Assembly: GCA_016714535.1 (NCBI GenBank)
Contig: JADKDR010000001.1
Span: 186,001-250,000 of the forward strand
Direction: 5' to 3'
Source: Bacteroidota bacterium
GTDB taxonomy: Bacteria > Bacteroidota > Bacteroidia > AKYH767-A > OLB10
Length of the DNA: 64,000 nucleotides
In this document: positions 41,001 through 46,731 of the stretch, piece by piece
Layout: each line of letters starts with the position of its first letter
How positions within the stretch are numbered: the first letter of the stretch is position 1
Notes under the pieces: model-generated
Databases searched by the model: none
Told to the model about the DNA's origin: nothing
The model's input: only the letters and a program-made list of their open reading frames with translations
Translations under genes and position numbers: made by a program

Positions 41001-41117
41001 TGCAGCAGCGGTTAAGGTTTGTGACACGGTTGCAGTACATCCATTTACATCGGTTACCGTGACTGTATAGGTTCCGGCTGCAAGACCAGTTTGGTCTTGT
41101 AGCGTTGAACTATTCAT
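32091..41117 (-). CDS. SprB-repeat adhesin, C-terminal 3008-codon open part
   Basis: Longest intact piece of the adhesin gene. It contains about three dozen divergent SprB repeats, each with a WSNG or similar turn, a TYTVTVTD strand and a paired Cys (DxNGC and the following xCxG). Near the end come two domains starting EICGVDSVVLGAVNP and EICENEVLLNATAP, then the T9SS type B tail: FPTGFSPNGDNFNEYYVI, LIVYNRWGNIVYEKK, LPEGTYYVTIKI. The first two units at the 5' end are still almost identical to the tandem type A units. The stop is 1 bp before the PorP/SprF gene, so the two are translationally close. Its apparent Met start is only the first start codon after a frame break. Confidence 0.9.
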   Translation of the reverse strand: MNSSTLQDQTGLAAGTYTVTVTDVNGCTATVSQTLTAAAVLSVAVSSFTNIACNGGTTGTISITTTGGTTPYSYLWNNSSTLQDQTGLAVGTYTVTVTDVNGCTITTSQIILSVSGVIIDLDSTSNPNCHGALNGSIFISVSGGTPPYLFTWSNGSSTEDITNIGVGLYLVTVSDINGCTTTLQQLISQPDSIIIQLDTLINSPCFQVGSASIQISVLGGTPPYSYLWSNGVTMQDIFSLLSGNYSVTVTDSIGCIQAVSYVVTQPPNLIGAITNVSNVSCNGQNNGSINVFVGGGAGGYTYNWSNGATNQNLTNVSAGTYTLSIKDVNNCSVTIDTTITEPLFLQIDLINKNDVTCYGGSNGSITIQVSGGTSPYSYLWSNGNTTLSMTGLIVGLYTLLVTDVNGCTKNFSESILQNDSLVVTFNSTSPICNLSNGSIGVNVSGGTAPYTYLWSTGGTNDTVSNVPAGLYTVSISDFDGCSKSATVSLSNINGPSIVVDSINQPLCNGPNNGSIYITCTSGTFPYTFLWSDGSTNEDLLNEQIGIYTVTVTDAAGCISILTDSIQIDDSIEVQFNVTNAQCNLQNGSVLTSVTGGVGPYGYLWSSGSTNSQLTNVFAGTYTLTITDVNGCIAIDSVQIGNAGSFSVQMNVIQNALCYGANTGAISCTPVGGVAPYSFLWSNAITNQNVVSLVAGTYTVTVTDALGCTSSASETITEPTEIILSTSSINSLCGQANGSASVLAAGGVGPYQYNWSNGSTTNTTGPSGAGTYTVTVTDAINCSVSSSVVILNTNGPIALVTGFTNNSCNSDSSGSIVISVSGGAPPYSVIWSNGTTTLNNNFIPSGTYTATVTDTNNCSSVVVQTIIQPDSINIVTSVNPAICTNDNGSITVSASGGTGLLTFLWSTGASVQTLNGLSSGIYTVTVTDQNSCTKTTSISVIYFPPPNLSIASFTNISCYGFNNGVININVSSGTLPYTYLWSNGSTVANQSNLAPGNYSVVVTDSLGCKDTATQFLTEPDSLYLLLAGTNLTCGIQNGLVSVTAIGGTPLYTYLWSNNNTNASQNGLAAGTYTVTVTDAKGCTKSGSQTIVALSTPQLAVQSQVNVSCNGGNNGSVTVSVSGGQLAYSYLWSTGGTTTSLAGLIAGSYTVTVTDANGCKDTLIVNITQPANLSVVLTKLNAICGSNNGQITTSVSGGTTPYSFLWSNTATTSAINNLAAGTYTVTVTDSNGCTVISSVSLQQINGPVVTIQNIGSPSCNGGSNGFININASGAGNLNFLWSNAATTQNISLITSGTYTVTVTDTNGCTSTLSQLIIEPALIDILIAKVDVTCNAPNGVAIASASGGTGSLAYLWSNSNTTNTITGLLPGVYTVTVTDGNLCSKTASVTIISLATPVITFDSVKHVSCFGGSDGYASVFVTGGTSPYSYLWSNGSTTSVANGLLAGLVLITVTDASNCSVYEDTLIIEPLPLSLGMNSTLVSCFGIDGTASVNVSGGVSPYTYLWSTGSTLNSIVGQNTGTYTVTVTDGNGCLKSDTVNISKAPDPVIAFNSVTGIGCTGNPVGAIDILVTGGISFTYLWSNAATTQDLSGLLPGLYTITVTNNYGCSSTDTIIVPGFYPISISSNITNATCENPNGSISSIVSGGSGAYFYLWSNNATTSAISGLPAGVYTVTVTDNQQCTTTTTFNLINLASPGIVIDSIIEPLCAGDSNAAIYISALGNGLLSYLWSNGNTLEDLIGVPAGTYTIAISDSNNCQTDSTIIISQTLAMQIQFSVVPANCGLSNGAISAAIINGSQPYSYLWSTSSSSDTISSLSAGLFALTVTDINGCIISDTVSVPSLNKVLFIVDSIVQPLCNGGSDGGVYLNVQSSSLFSYLWTGGATTEDLTGVAAGLYTLSITGPNGCSFDTTFNIGQPAALSAVFQLVASACSSATGSATINVSGGTQAYSYNWSNGATINSISGVGSGTYTCTVTDLNGCVFEDSIVIGLLSNIQVVTDSIINEKCYGESNGGIYITALNGIPLYNYQWSNGATSQNITTLLAGNYSVLVTDSAGCKDSAVFNITQPDSISIALQSVAPDCNTANGSITAQSSGGTAGYTYLWDNGNTDAVLSNLAQGTYTVTVTDINGCSKSVSFNLFAVGAPVIAVDSVINVVCGGSNSGAIYITASGNQPFSYVWSNGSTLDDLSGIAGGTYSVTVTDFAGCTSLIQISVNENPEIILTPGSINAACGSSTGVAYVSAAGGITPYSYFWPFDNSTNDTLSGLLPGSYDVIITDQLGCTKQTTVNVSNANAPVLSIDSIKHVSCAGGANGAIFVSTSGGTQPYSYLWNNGNTNEDILNIPAGVYSLTIVDALGCVMIISDTVFQPDSIHLSFTSTPAGCALPNGSATVIVNGGVPNYSYQWNVFSVTQSINGVPPGVYTVTITDNNLCTASASVAIATTPAPIISNDSVTDLTCFNAGDGGIDITVSSGQQPYTFLWSNGVTSEDLTSIAAGTYTITVTDANNCTLVQQFNVNEPTEIQFTVQVQNSPCNTANGSASVINLFGGQGPYTFLWSTSVNDTSSSVSGLFAGSYIVTVTDAKNCSKTAIVNVSNTSGPAIQQDSIHMVTCIGGANAYIAVSVSGISPPFTTLWSNGSTNYTLSGLTAGSYVLEVTDNAGCKTIETVIITEPNAMVINSQIAINNPPLYNISCNGASDGSISISVSGGTFPYNYLWSIGSTSSSVNGLAAGTYTVVVTDANNCTATVVFNLTEPPALSSDAGSNIEICGVDSVVLGAVNPSYGYGFWAILNGGGNFGNVTSNTSNVYNLPQGISTYLWIVADSSSCKDTSQVLVNVLDGVTAIAGTDREICENEVLLNATAPQFGFGAWIVSSGGAIVFDSTKSTTQAFQLNQGNNSFQWIVVNGACVDTDEVNIFVKDSIDCLSPLEFPTGFSPNGDNFNEYYVIKGVLEYPDNILIVYNRWGNIVYEKKSYANEWRGTNLDGDILPEGTYYVTIKIAGFKKYFTNFVDIRR

Positions 41118-41502
41118 TCATAAATAACTGTAAGGGTAGTGCCTCAGTGGTCGTTATACTGATTGTTCCGGTAGTTCCTCCATTGCACGCAATGTTGGTA
41201 AAGCTGCTTACCGCTACACTTAATCCTGCCGCACCGGTCAAAGTTTGGGACACGGTTGCAGTGCATCCATTCACATCAGTTACCGTGACTGTATAGGTAC
41301 CAACTGCAAGACCTGTTTGGTCTTGTAGCGTTGAACTATTGTTCCATAAATAACTGTAAGGGGTAGTGCCTCCGGTGGTTGTTATGCTGATAGCTCCGGT
41401 AGTTCCTCCATTGCAAGCAATGTTGGTAAAGCTGCTTACCGCTACACTTAATCCTGCCGCACCGGTCAAAGTTTGGGACACGGTTGCAGTGCATCCATTC
41501 AC
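41110..41502 (-). CDS. SprB-repeat adhesin, internal fragment (type A)
   Basis: About 1.7 type A repeat units in one frame. It is separated from the downstream part by the G3/CCTCAGTGG deletions at 41134-41150 and from the upstream part by an extra G at 41588-41592. Not an independent gene. Confidence 0.7.
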   Translation of the reverse strand: MNGCTATVSQTLTGAAGLSVAVSSFTNIACNGGTTGAISITTTGGTTPYSYLWNNSSTLQDQTGLAVGTYTVTVTDVNGCTATVSQTLTGAAGLSVAVSSFTNIACNGGTTGTISITTTEALPLQLFMNE

Positions 41503-41563
41503 ATCAGTTACCGTGACTGTATAGGTTCCGGCTGCAAGACCTGTTTGGTCTTGCAGCGTTGAA

Positions 41564-42697
41564 CTATTGTTCCATAAATAACTGTAAGGGGGTAGTGCCT
41601 CCAGTGGTCGTTATGCTGATGGTTCCCGTGGCTCCTCCATTGCAAGCAATGTTGGTAAAGCTGCTTACCGCTACACTTAATCCTGCCGCACCGGTCAAAG
41701 TTTGGGACACGGTTGCAGTGCATCCATTCACATCAGTTACCGTGACTGTATAGGTTCCGGCTGCAAGACCTGTTTGGTCTTGCAGCGTTGAACTATTGTT
41801 CCATAAATAACTGTAAGGGGTACTTCCTCCGTTGGTCGTTATGCTGATGGTTCCCGTGGCTCCACCATTGCAAGCAATGTTGGTAAAGCTGCTTACCGCA
41901 ACACTTAATACTGCCGCACCGGTCAAAGTTTGGGACACGGTTGCAGTGCATCCATTCACATCAGTTACCGTGACTGTATAGGTACCAACTGCAAGACCTG
42001 TTTGGTCTTGCAGCGTTGAACTATTGTTCCATAAATAACTGTAAGGGGTAGTGCCTCCAGTGGTCGTTATACTGATTGTTCCGGTAGTTCCTCCATTGCA
42101 AGCAATGTTGGTAAAGCTGCTTACCGCTACACTTAATCCTGCCGCACCGGTCAAAGTTTGGGACACGGTTGCAGTGCATCCATTCACATCAGTTACCGTG
42201 ACTGTATAGGTACCAACTGCAAGACCTGTTTGGTCTTGTAGCGTTGAACTATTGTTCCATAAATAACTGTAAGGGGTAGTGCCTCCAGTGGTCGTTATGC
42301 TGATTGTTCCGGTAGTTCCTCCATTACAACCAATGTTGGTAAAGCTGCTTACCGCTGCACTTAATCCTGCCGCACCGGTCAAAGTTTGGGACACGGTTGC
42401 AGTGCATCCATTCACATCAGTTACCGTGACTGTATAGGTTCCGGCTGCAAGACCTGTTTGGTCTTGCAGCGTTGAACTATTGTTCCATAAATAACTGTAA
42501 GGGGTAGTGCCTCCAGTGGTTGTTATGCTGATAGCTCCGGTAGCTCCTCCATTGCAAGCAATGTTGGTAAAGCTGCTTACCGCTACACTTAATCCTGCCG
42601 CACCGGTCAAAGTTTGGGACACGGTTGCAGTGCATCCATTCACATCAGTTACCGTGACTGTAAAGGTTCCAACTGCAAGACCTGTTTGGTCTTGCAA
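41564..42697 (-). CDS. SprB-repeat adhesin, internal fragment (type A)
   Basis: 377 codons, about five near-identical type A units (ISITTTGGTTPYSYLW, then STLQDQTGLAVGTY, then GAAGLSVAVSSFTNI). Bounded on both sides by runs of five G where neighbouring units have four (42729-42733 and 41588-41592). Part of the giant adhesin. Confidence 0.75.
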   Translation of the reverse strand: MQDQTGLAVGTFTVTVTDVNGCTATVSQTLTGAAGLSVAVSSFTNIACNGGATGAISITTTGGTTPYSYLWNNSSTLQDQTGLAAGTYTVTVTDVNGCTATVSQTLTGAAGLSAAVSSFTNIGCNGGTTGTISITTTGGTTPYSYLWNNSSTLQDQTGLAVGTYTVTVTDVNGCTATVSQTLTGAAGLSVAVSSFTNIACNGGTTGTISITTTGGTTPYSYLWNNSSTLQDQTGLAVGTYTVTVTDVNGCTATVSQTLTGAAVLSVAVSSFTNIACNGGATGTISITTNGGSTPYSYLWNNSSTLQDQTGLAAGTYTVTVTDVNGCTATVSQTLTGAAGLSVAVSSFTNIACNGGATGTISITTTGGTTPLQLFMEQ

Positions 42698-42873
42698 CGT
42701 TGAACTATTGTTCCATAAATAACTGTAAGGGGGTAGTGCCTCCGGTGGTCGTTATGCTGATTGTTCCCGTAGTTCCTCCATTGCAAGCAATGTTGGTAAA
42801 GCTGCTTACCGCTACACTTAATCCTGCCGCACCGGTCAAAGTTTGGGACACGGTTGCAGTGCATCCATTCACA

Positions 42874-43507
42874 TCAGTTACCGTGACTGTATAGGTTCCG
42901 GCTGCAAGACCTTTTGTTTGGTCTTGCAGGCGTTGAACTATTGTTCCATAAATAACTGTAAGGGGTACTTCCTCCGTTGGTCGTTATGCTGATGGTTCCC
43001 GTGGCTCCTCCATTGCAAGCAATGTTGGTAAAGCTGCTTACCGCTACACTTAATCCTGCCGCACCGGTCAAAGTTTGGGATACAGTTGCAGTGCATCCAT
43101 TCACATCAGTTACCGTGACTGTATAGGTACCAACTGCAAGACCTGTTTGGTCTTGTAGCGTTGAACTATTGTTCCACAAATAACTGTAAGGACTCGGGGG
43201 GGGGGGCGGGGGGGGGGGGGGGGGTAGTGCCTCCGGTGGTCGTTATGCTGATTGTTCCGGTAGTTCCTCCATTGCAACCAATGTTGGTAAAGCTGTTAAC
43301 AACTGCATTCACTGTAGTTGGTTGTGTCACAGTTTGTGATTCGGTTGCAGTGCATCCATTCGCATCAGTTACGGTAACGGTATAAGTTCCGGCTGCTAAG
43401 CCTGTTTGATTCTGGATAGTTGAACCATTACTCCAAACGTATCCATAAGGCGTAGTTCCTCCGCTTGCAGGCTGATGTTGATTGTTCCATTGGATGCACC
43501 ATTGCAA
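42874..43507 (-). CDS. SprB-repeat adhesin, two overlapping fragments around the poly-G insert
   Basis: Covers open pieces 43166-43507 (type B to A transition, ending in a Pro-rich stretch coded by the poly-C side of the insert) and 42874-43179 (type A). The shift between them comes from a 31-nt excess of mostly G at 43191-43224. A further net +4 nt (TTT and G) lies at 42911-42930. Part of the giant adhesin. Confidence 0.65.
43191..43224. repeat. Poly-G tract (G11-C-G17) inside the adhesin gene
   Basis: Where neighbouring units have GTAAGGGGTAGTGCC, this unit has GTAAGGACTC, then 11 G, C, 17 G, then TAGTGCC: 31 extra bases, which shifts the frame. Such a tract is foreign to this AT-rich genome. 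It is either a sequencing/assembly artefact or a slippage-prone tract. Confidence 0.9.
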
Positions 43508-43532
43508 CCAACATTGGTAAAGTTACTAATTA

Positions 43533-43680
43533 CCACATCCAATGTGGATGGTTGTGTCACCGTTTGTGACACGGTTTTGGTGCAACCATTCGCATCAGTT
43601 AACTTATTATCACATCCAATGTGGATGGTTGTGTCACCGTTTGTGACACGGTTTTGGTGCAACCATTCGCATCTGTTACG
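43533..43680. repeat. Partial repeat-unit duplication in the type B block
   Basis: The segment from ACATCCAATGTGGATGGTTG to AACCATTCGCATC occurs twice in a row (about 43536 and 43613 onward), about 75 bp apart instead of 228. The join creates the TAA at 43599-43601. It looks like recombination or misassembly between repeat copies. Confidence 0.8.
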
Positions 43681-45953
43681 GTAACGGTATATGTTCCGGC
43701 TGCAAGGCTTGTTTGATTCTGATTGGTTGAGCCATTGCTCCAAACGTATCCATAAGGTGTAGTTCCTCCGCTTGTATTGATGTTGATTATTCCATTGGAT
43801 GCTCCATTGCAACCAACATTGGTGAAGTTACTTACCACTACATTCAATGTGGATGGTTGTGTTACTGTTTGTGACAAGGTTTTGGTGCAACCATTCGCAT
43901 CAGTTACGGTAACGGTATATGTTCCGGCTGCAAGCCCTGTTTGATTCTGAGTGGTTGATCCATTACTCCAAACGTAACCATAAGGTGTAGTTCCTCCGCT
44001 TGTATTGATGTTGATTGTTCCATTGGAAGCACCATTGCAGCTAACATTGGTAAAGCTGCTAACCACTACATTCAATGTAGATGGTTGTGTCACCGTTTGC
44101 GACACGGTTTTGGTGCAACCATTCGCATCAGTTACGGTAACGGTATATGTTCCGGCTGCAAGGCCTGTTTGATTCTGATTGGTTGAACCATTACTCCAAA
44201 CGTATCCATAAGGCGTAGTTCCTCCGCTTGCAGTGATGTTGATTGTTCCATTGGAAGCACCATTGCAACCAACATTGATAAAGCTGCTAACCACTATATT
44301 CAATGTGGATGGTTGTGTCACCGTTTGTGACACGGTTTTGGTGCAACCATTCGCATCTGTTACGGTAACGGTATAAGTTCCGGCTGCAAGGCCTGTTTGA
44401 TTCTGATTGGTTGAACCATTACTCCAAACGTATCCATAAGGCGTAGTTCCTCCGCTTGCAGTGATGTTGATTGTTCCATTGGAAGCACCATTGCAACCAA
44501 CATTGGTGAAGTTACTTATTATCACATCCAATGTGGATGGTTGTGTCACAGTTTGCGACACGGTTTTGGTGCAACCATTCGCATCAGTTACGGTAACGGT
44601 ATAAGTTCCGGCTGCTAAGCCTGTTTGATTCTGATTGGTTGAACCATTGCTCCAAACGTAACCATAAGGTGTAGTTCCTCCGCTTGTATTGATGTTGATT
44701 GTTCCATTGGAAGCACCATTGCAACCAACATTGGTAAAGTTACTTATTATCACATCCAATGTGGATGGTTGTGTCACCGTTTGTGACAAGGTTTTGGTGC
44801 AACCATTCGCATCAGTTACGGTAACGGTATATGTTCCGGCTGCAAGCCCTGTTTGATTCTGGATAGTTGAACCATTGCTCCAAACGTATCCATAAGGCGT
44901 AGTTCCTCCGCTTGCGGTGATGTTGATTGTTCCATTGGATGCTCCATTGCAGCTAACATTGGTAAAGCTACTAACAACTGCATTCACTGTAGTTGGTTGT
45001 GTCACAGTTTGTGATACGGTTTTGGTGCATCCATTCGCATCAGTTACGGTAACGGTATATGTTCCGGCTGCAAGGCCTGTTTGATTCTGGATAGTTGAAC
45101 CATTACTCCAAACGTATCCATAAGGCGTAGTTCCTCCGCTTGCGGTGATGTTGATTGTTCCATTGGATGCTCCATTGCAACCAACATTGGTAAAGCTACT
45201 AACCACTACATTTAATGTGGATGGTTGTGTTAATGTTTGAGAAGCAGATTGGGTGCAACCATTCGCATCAGTTACGGTAACGGTATAAGTTCCGGCTGCT
45301 AAGCCTGTTTGATTCTGGATAGTTGAACCATTGCTCCAAACGTATCCATAAGGTGTAGTTCCTCCGCTTGCGGTGATGTTGATTGTTCCATTGGAAGCGC
45401 CATTGCAACCAACATTGGTAAAGCTGCTAACCACTACATTCAATGTGGATGGTTGTGTCACCGTTTGCGACACGGTTTTGGTGCAACCATTCGCATCAGT
45501 TACGGTAACGGTATAAGTTCCGGCTGCAAGGCCTGTTTGATTCTGATTGGTTGAGCCATTGCTCCAAACGTATCCATAAGGGGTTGTTCCTCCGCTTGCG
45601 GTGATGTTGATTGTTCCATTGGAAGCACCATTGCAGCTAACATTGGCAAAGTTGCTTATTATCACATCAAATGTGGATGGTTGTGTCACCGTTTGTGACA
45701 CGGTTTTGGTGCAACCATTCGCATCAGTTACGGTAACGGTATAAGTTCCGGCTGCTAAGCCTGTTTGATTCTGGATAGTTGAACCATTACTCCAAACGTA
45801 TCCATAAGGCGTAGTTCCTCCGCTTGCAGTGATGTTGATTGTTCCATTGGAAGCACCATTGCAACCAACATTGGTGAAGTTACTTATTATCACATCCAAT
45901 GTGGATGGTTGTGTCACTGTTTGAGACAACGGTTTGGGTGCAACCATTCGCAT
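43599..45953 (-). CDS. SprB-repeat adhesin, internal fragment (type B)
   Basis: 784 codons, about ten 76-residue type B units (TINITASGGTTPYGYVW, then QNQTGLAAGTYTVTVTD, then TQPSTLDVIISNFTNV). The 5' end is set by a one-base insertion near 45925 and the 3' end by a TAA (43599-43601) at the junction with a truncated unit. The first eight residues belong to the other frame and are not real protein. Confidence 0.8.
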   Translation of the reverse strand: MRMVAPKPLSQTVTQPSTLDVIISNFTNVGCNGASNGTINITASGGTTPYGYVWSNGSTIQNQTGLAAGTYTVTVTDANGCTKTVSQTVTQPSTFDVIISNFANVSCNGASNGTINITASGGTTPYGYVWSNGSTNQNQTGLAAGTYTVTVTDANGCTKTVSQTVTQPSTLNVVVSSFTNVGCNGASNGTINITASGGTTPYGYVWSNGSTIQNQTGLAAGTYTVTVTDANGCTQSASQTLTQPSTLNVVVSSFTNVGCNGASNGTINITASGGTTPYGYVWSNGSTIQNQTGLAAGTYTVTVTDANGCTKTVSQTVTQPTTVNAVVSSFTNVSCNGASNGTINITASGGTTPYGYVWSNGSTIQNQTGLAAGTYTVTVTDANGCTKTLSQTVTQPSTLDVIISNFTNVGCNGASNGTININTSGGTTPYGYVWSNGSTNQNQTGLAAGTYTVTVTDANGCTKTVSQTVTQPSTLDVIISNFTNVGCNGASNGTINITASGGTTPYGYVWSNGSTNQNQTGLAAGTYTVTVTDANGCTKTVSQTVTQPSTLNIVVSSFINVGCNGASNGTINITASGGTTPYGYVWSNGSTNQNQTGLAAGTYTVTVTDANGCTKTVSQTVTQPSTLNVVVSSFTNVSCNGASNGTININTSGGTTPYGYVWSNGSTTQNQTGLAAGTYTVTVTDANGCTKTLSQTVTQPSTLNVVVSNFTNVGCNGASNGIININTSGGTTPYGYVWSNGSTNQNQTSLAAGTYTVTVTDANGCTKTVSQTVTQPSTLDVIIS

Positions 45954-46575
45954 CAGTTACGGTAACGGTATAAGTTCCGGCTGCTAAGCCTGTTTGATTC
46001 TGGATAGTTGAACCATTGCTCCAAACGTATCCATAAGGTGTAGTTCCTCCGCTTGCGGTGATGTTGATTGTTCCATTGGAAGCGCCATTGCAACCAACAT
46101 TGGTAAAGTTGCTTATTATCACATCAAATGTGGACGGCTGTGTTAATATTTGAGAAGCGGTTTTGGTGCAACCATTCGCATCAGTTACGGTAACGGTATA
46201 TGTTCCGGCTGCAAGCCCTGTTTGATTCTGGATAGTTGAACCATTGCTCCAAACGTATCCATAAGGTGTAGTTCCTCCGCTTGCGGTGATGTTGATTGTT
46301 CCATTGGAAGCACCATTGCAACCAACATTGGTAAAGTTACTTATTATCACATCCAATGTGGATGGTTGTGTCACCGTTTGTGACAAGGTTTTGGTGCAAC
46401 CATTCGCATCAGTTACGGTAACGGTATATGTTCCGGCTGCAAGCCCTGTTTGATTCTGGATAGTTGAACCATTGCTCCAAACGTATCCATAAGGCGTAGT
46501 TCCTCCGCTTGCGGTGATGTTGATTGTTCCATTGGATGCTCCATTGCAACCAACATTGGTAAAGCTACTAACCAC
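45880..46575 (-). CDS. SprB-repeat adhesin, internal fragment (type B)
   Basis: 231 codons, three type B units. It is in the same frame as the N-terminal piece; the two are separated only by the TGA at 46732-46734, and the frame is open between 46576 and 46731. It ends where an extra base near 45925 throws it out of frame. Confidence 0.8.
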   Translation of the reverse strand: MVSSFTNVGCNGASNGTINITASGGTTPYGYVWSNGSTIQNQTGLAAGTYTVTVTDANGCTKTLSQTVTQPSTLDVIISNFTNVGCNGASNGTINITASGGTTPYGYVWSNGSTIQNQTGLAAGTYTVTVTDANGCTKTASQILTQPSTFDVIISNFTNVGCNGASNGTINITASGGTTPYGYVWSNGSTIQNQTGLAAGTYTVTVTDANGCTQTVVSNSDTTIHIGCDNK

Positions 46576-46731
46576 TACATTTAATGTGGATGGTTGTGTT
46601 AATGTTTGAGAAGCAGTTTGGGTGCAACCACTCGCATCAGTTACGGTAACGGTATATGTTCCGGCTGCAAGCCCTGTTTGATTCTGGATAGTTGAACCAT
46701 TGCTCCAAACGTATCCATAAGGTGTAGTTCC

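Larger units (their letters stand above)
40830..43290 (-). repeat. Tandem 228-bp repeats, type A (about 11 units)
   Basis: Marker GCAATGTTGGTAAAGCTGCT recurs near 40963, 41189, 41419, 41647, 41876, 42104, 42335, 42563, 42790 and 43019, i.e. every 228 bp apart from the indels listed for the adhesin. Units encode 76 aa and differ at only a few bases, far less than the repeats further 3'. Recent expansion or gene conversion is implied. Confidence 0.88.

Noticed and set aside
42507..42894. Plus-strand open frames opposite the adhesin repeats
   Set aside because: They recur with the same sequence in each repeat unit and are reverse-strand shadows of the adhesin.
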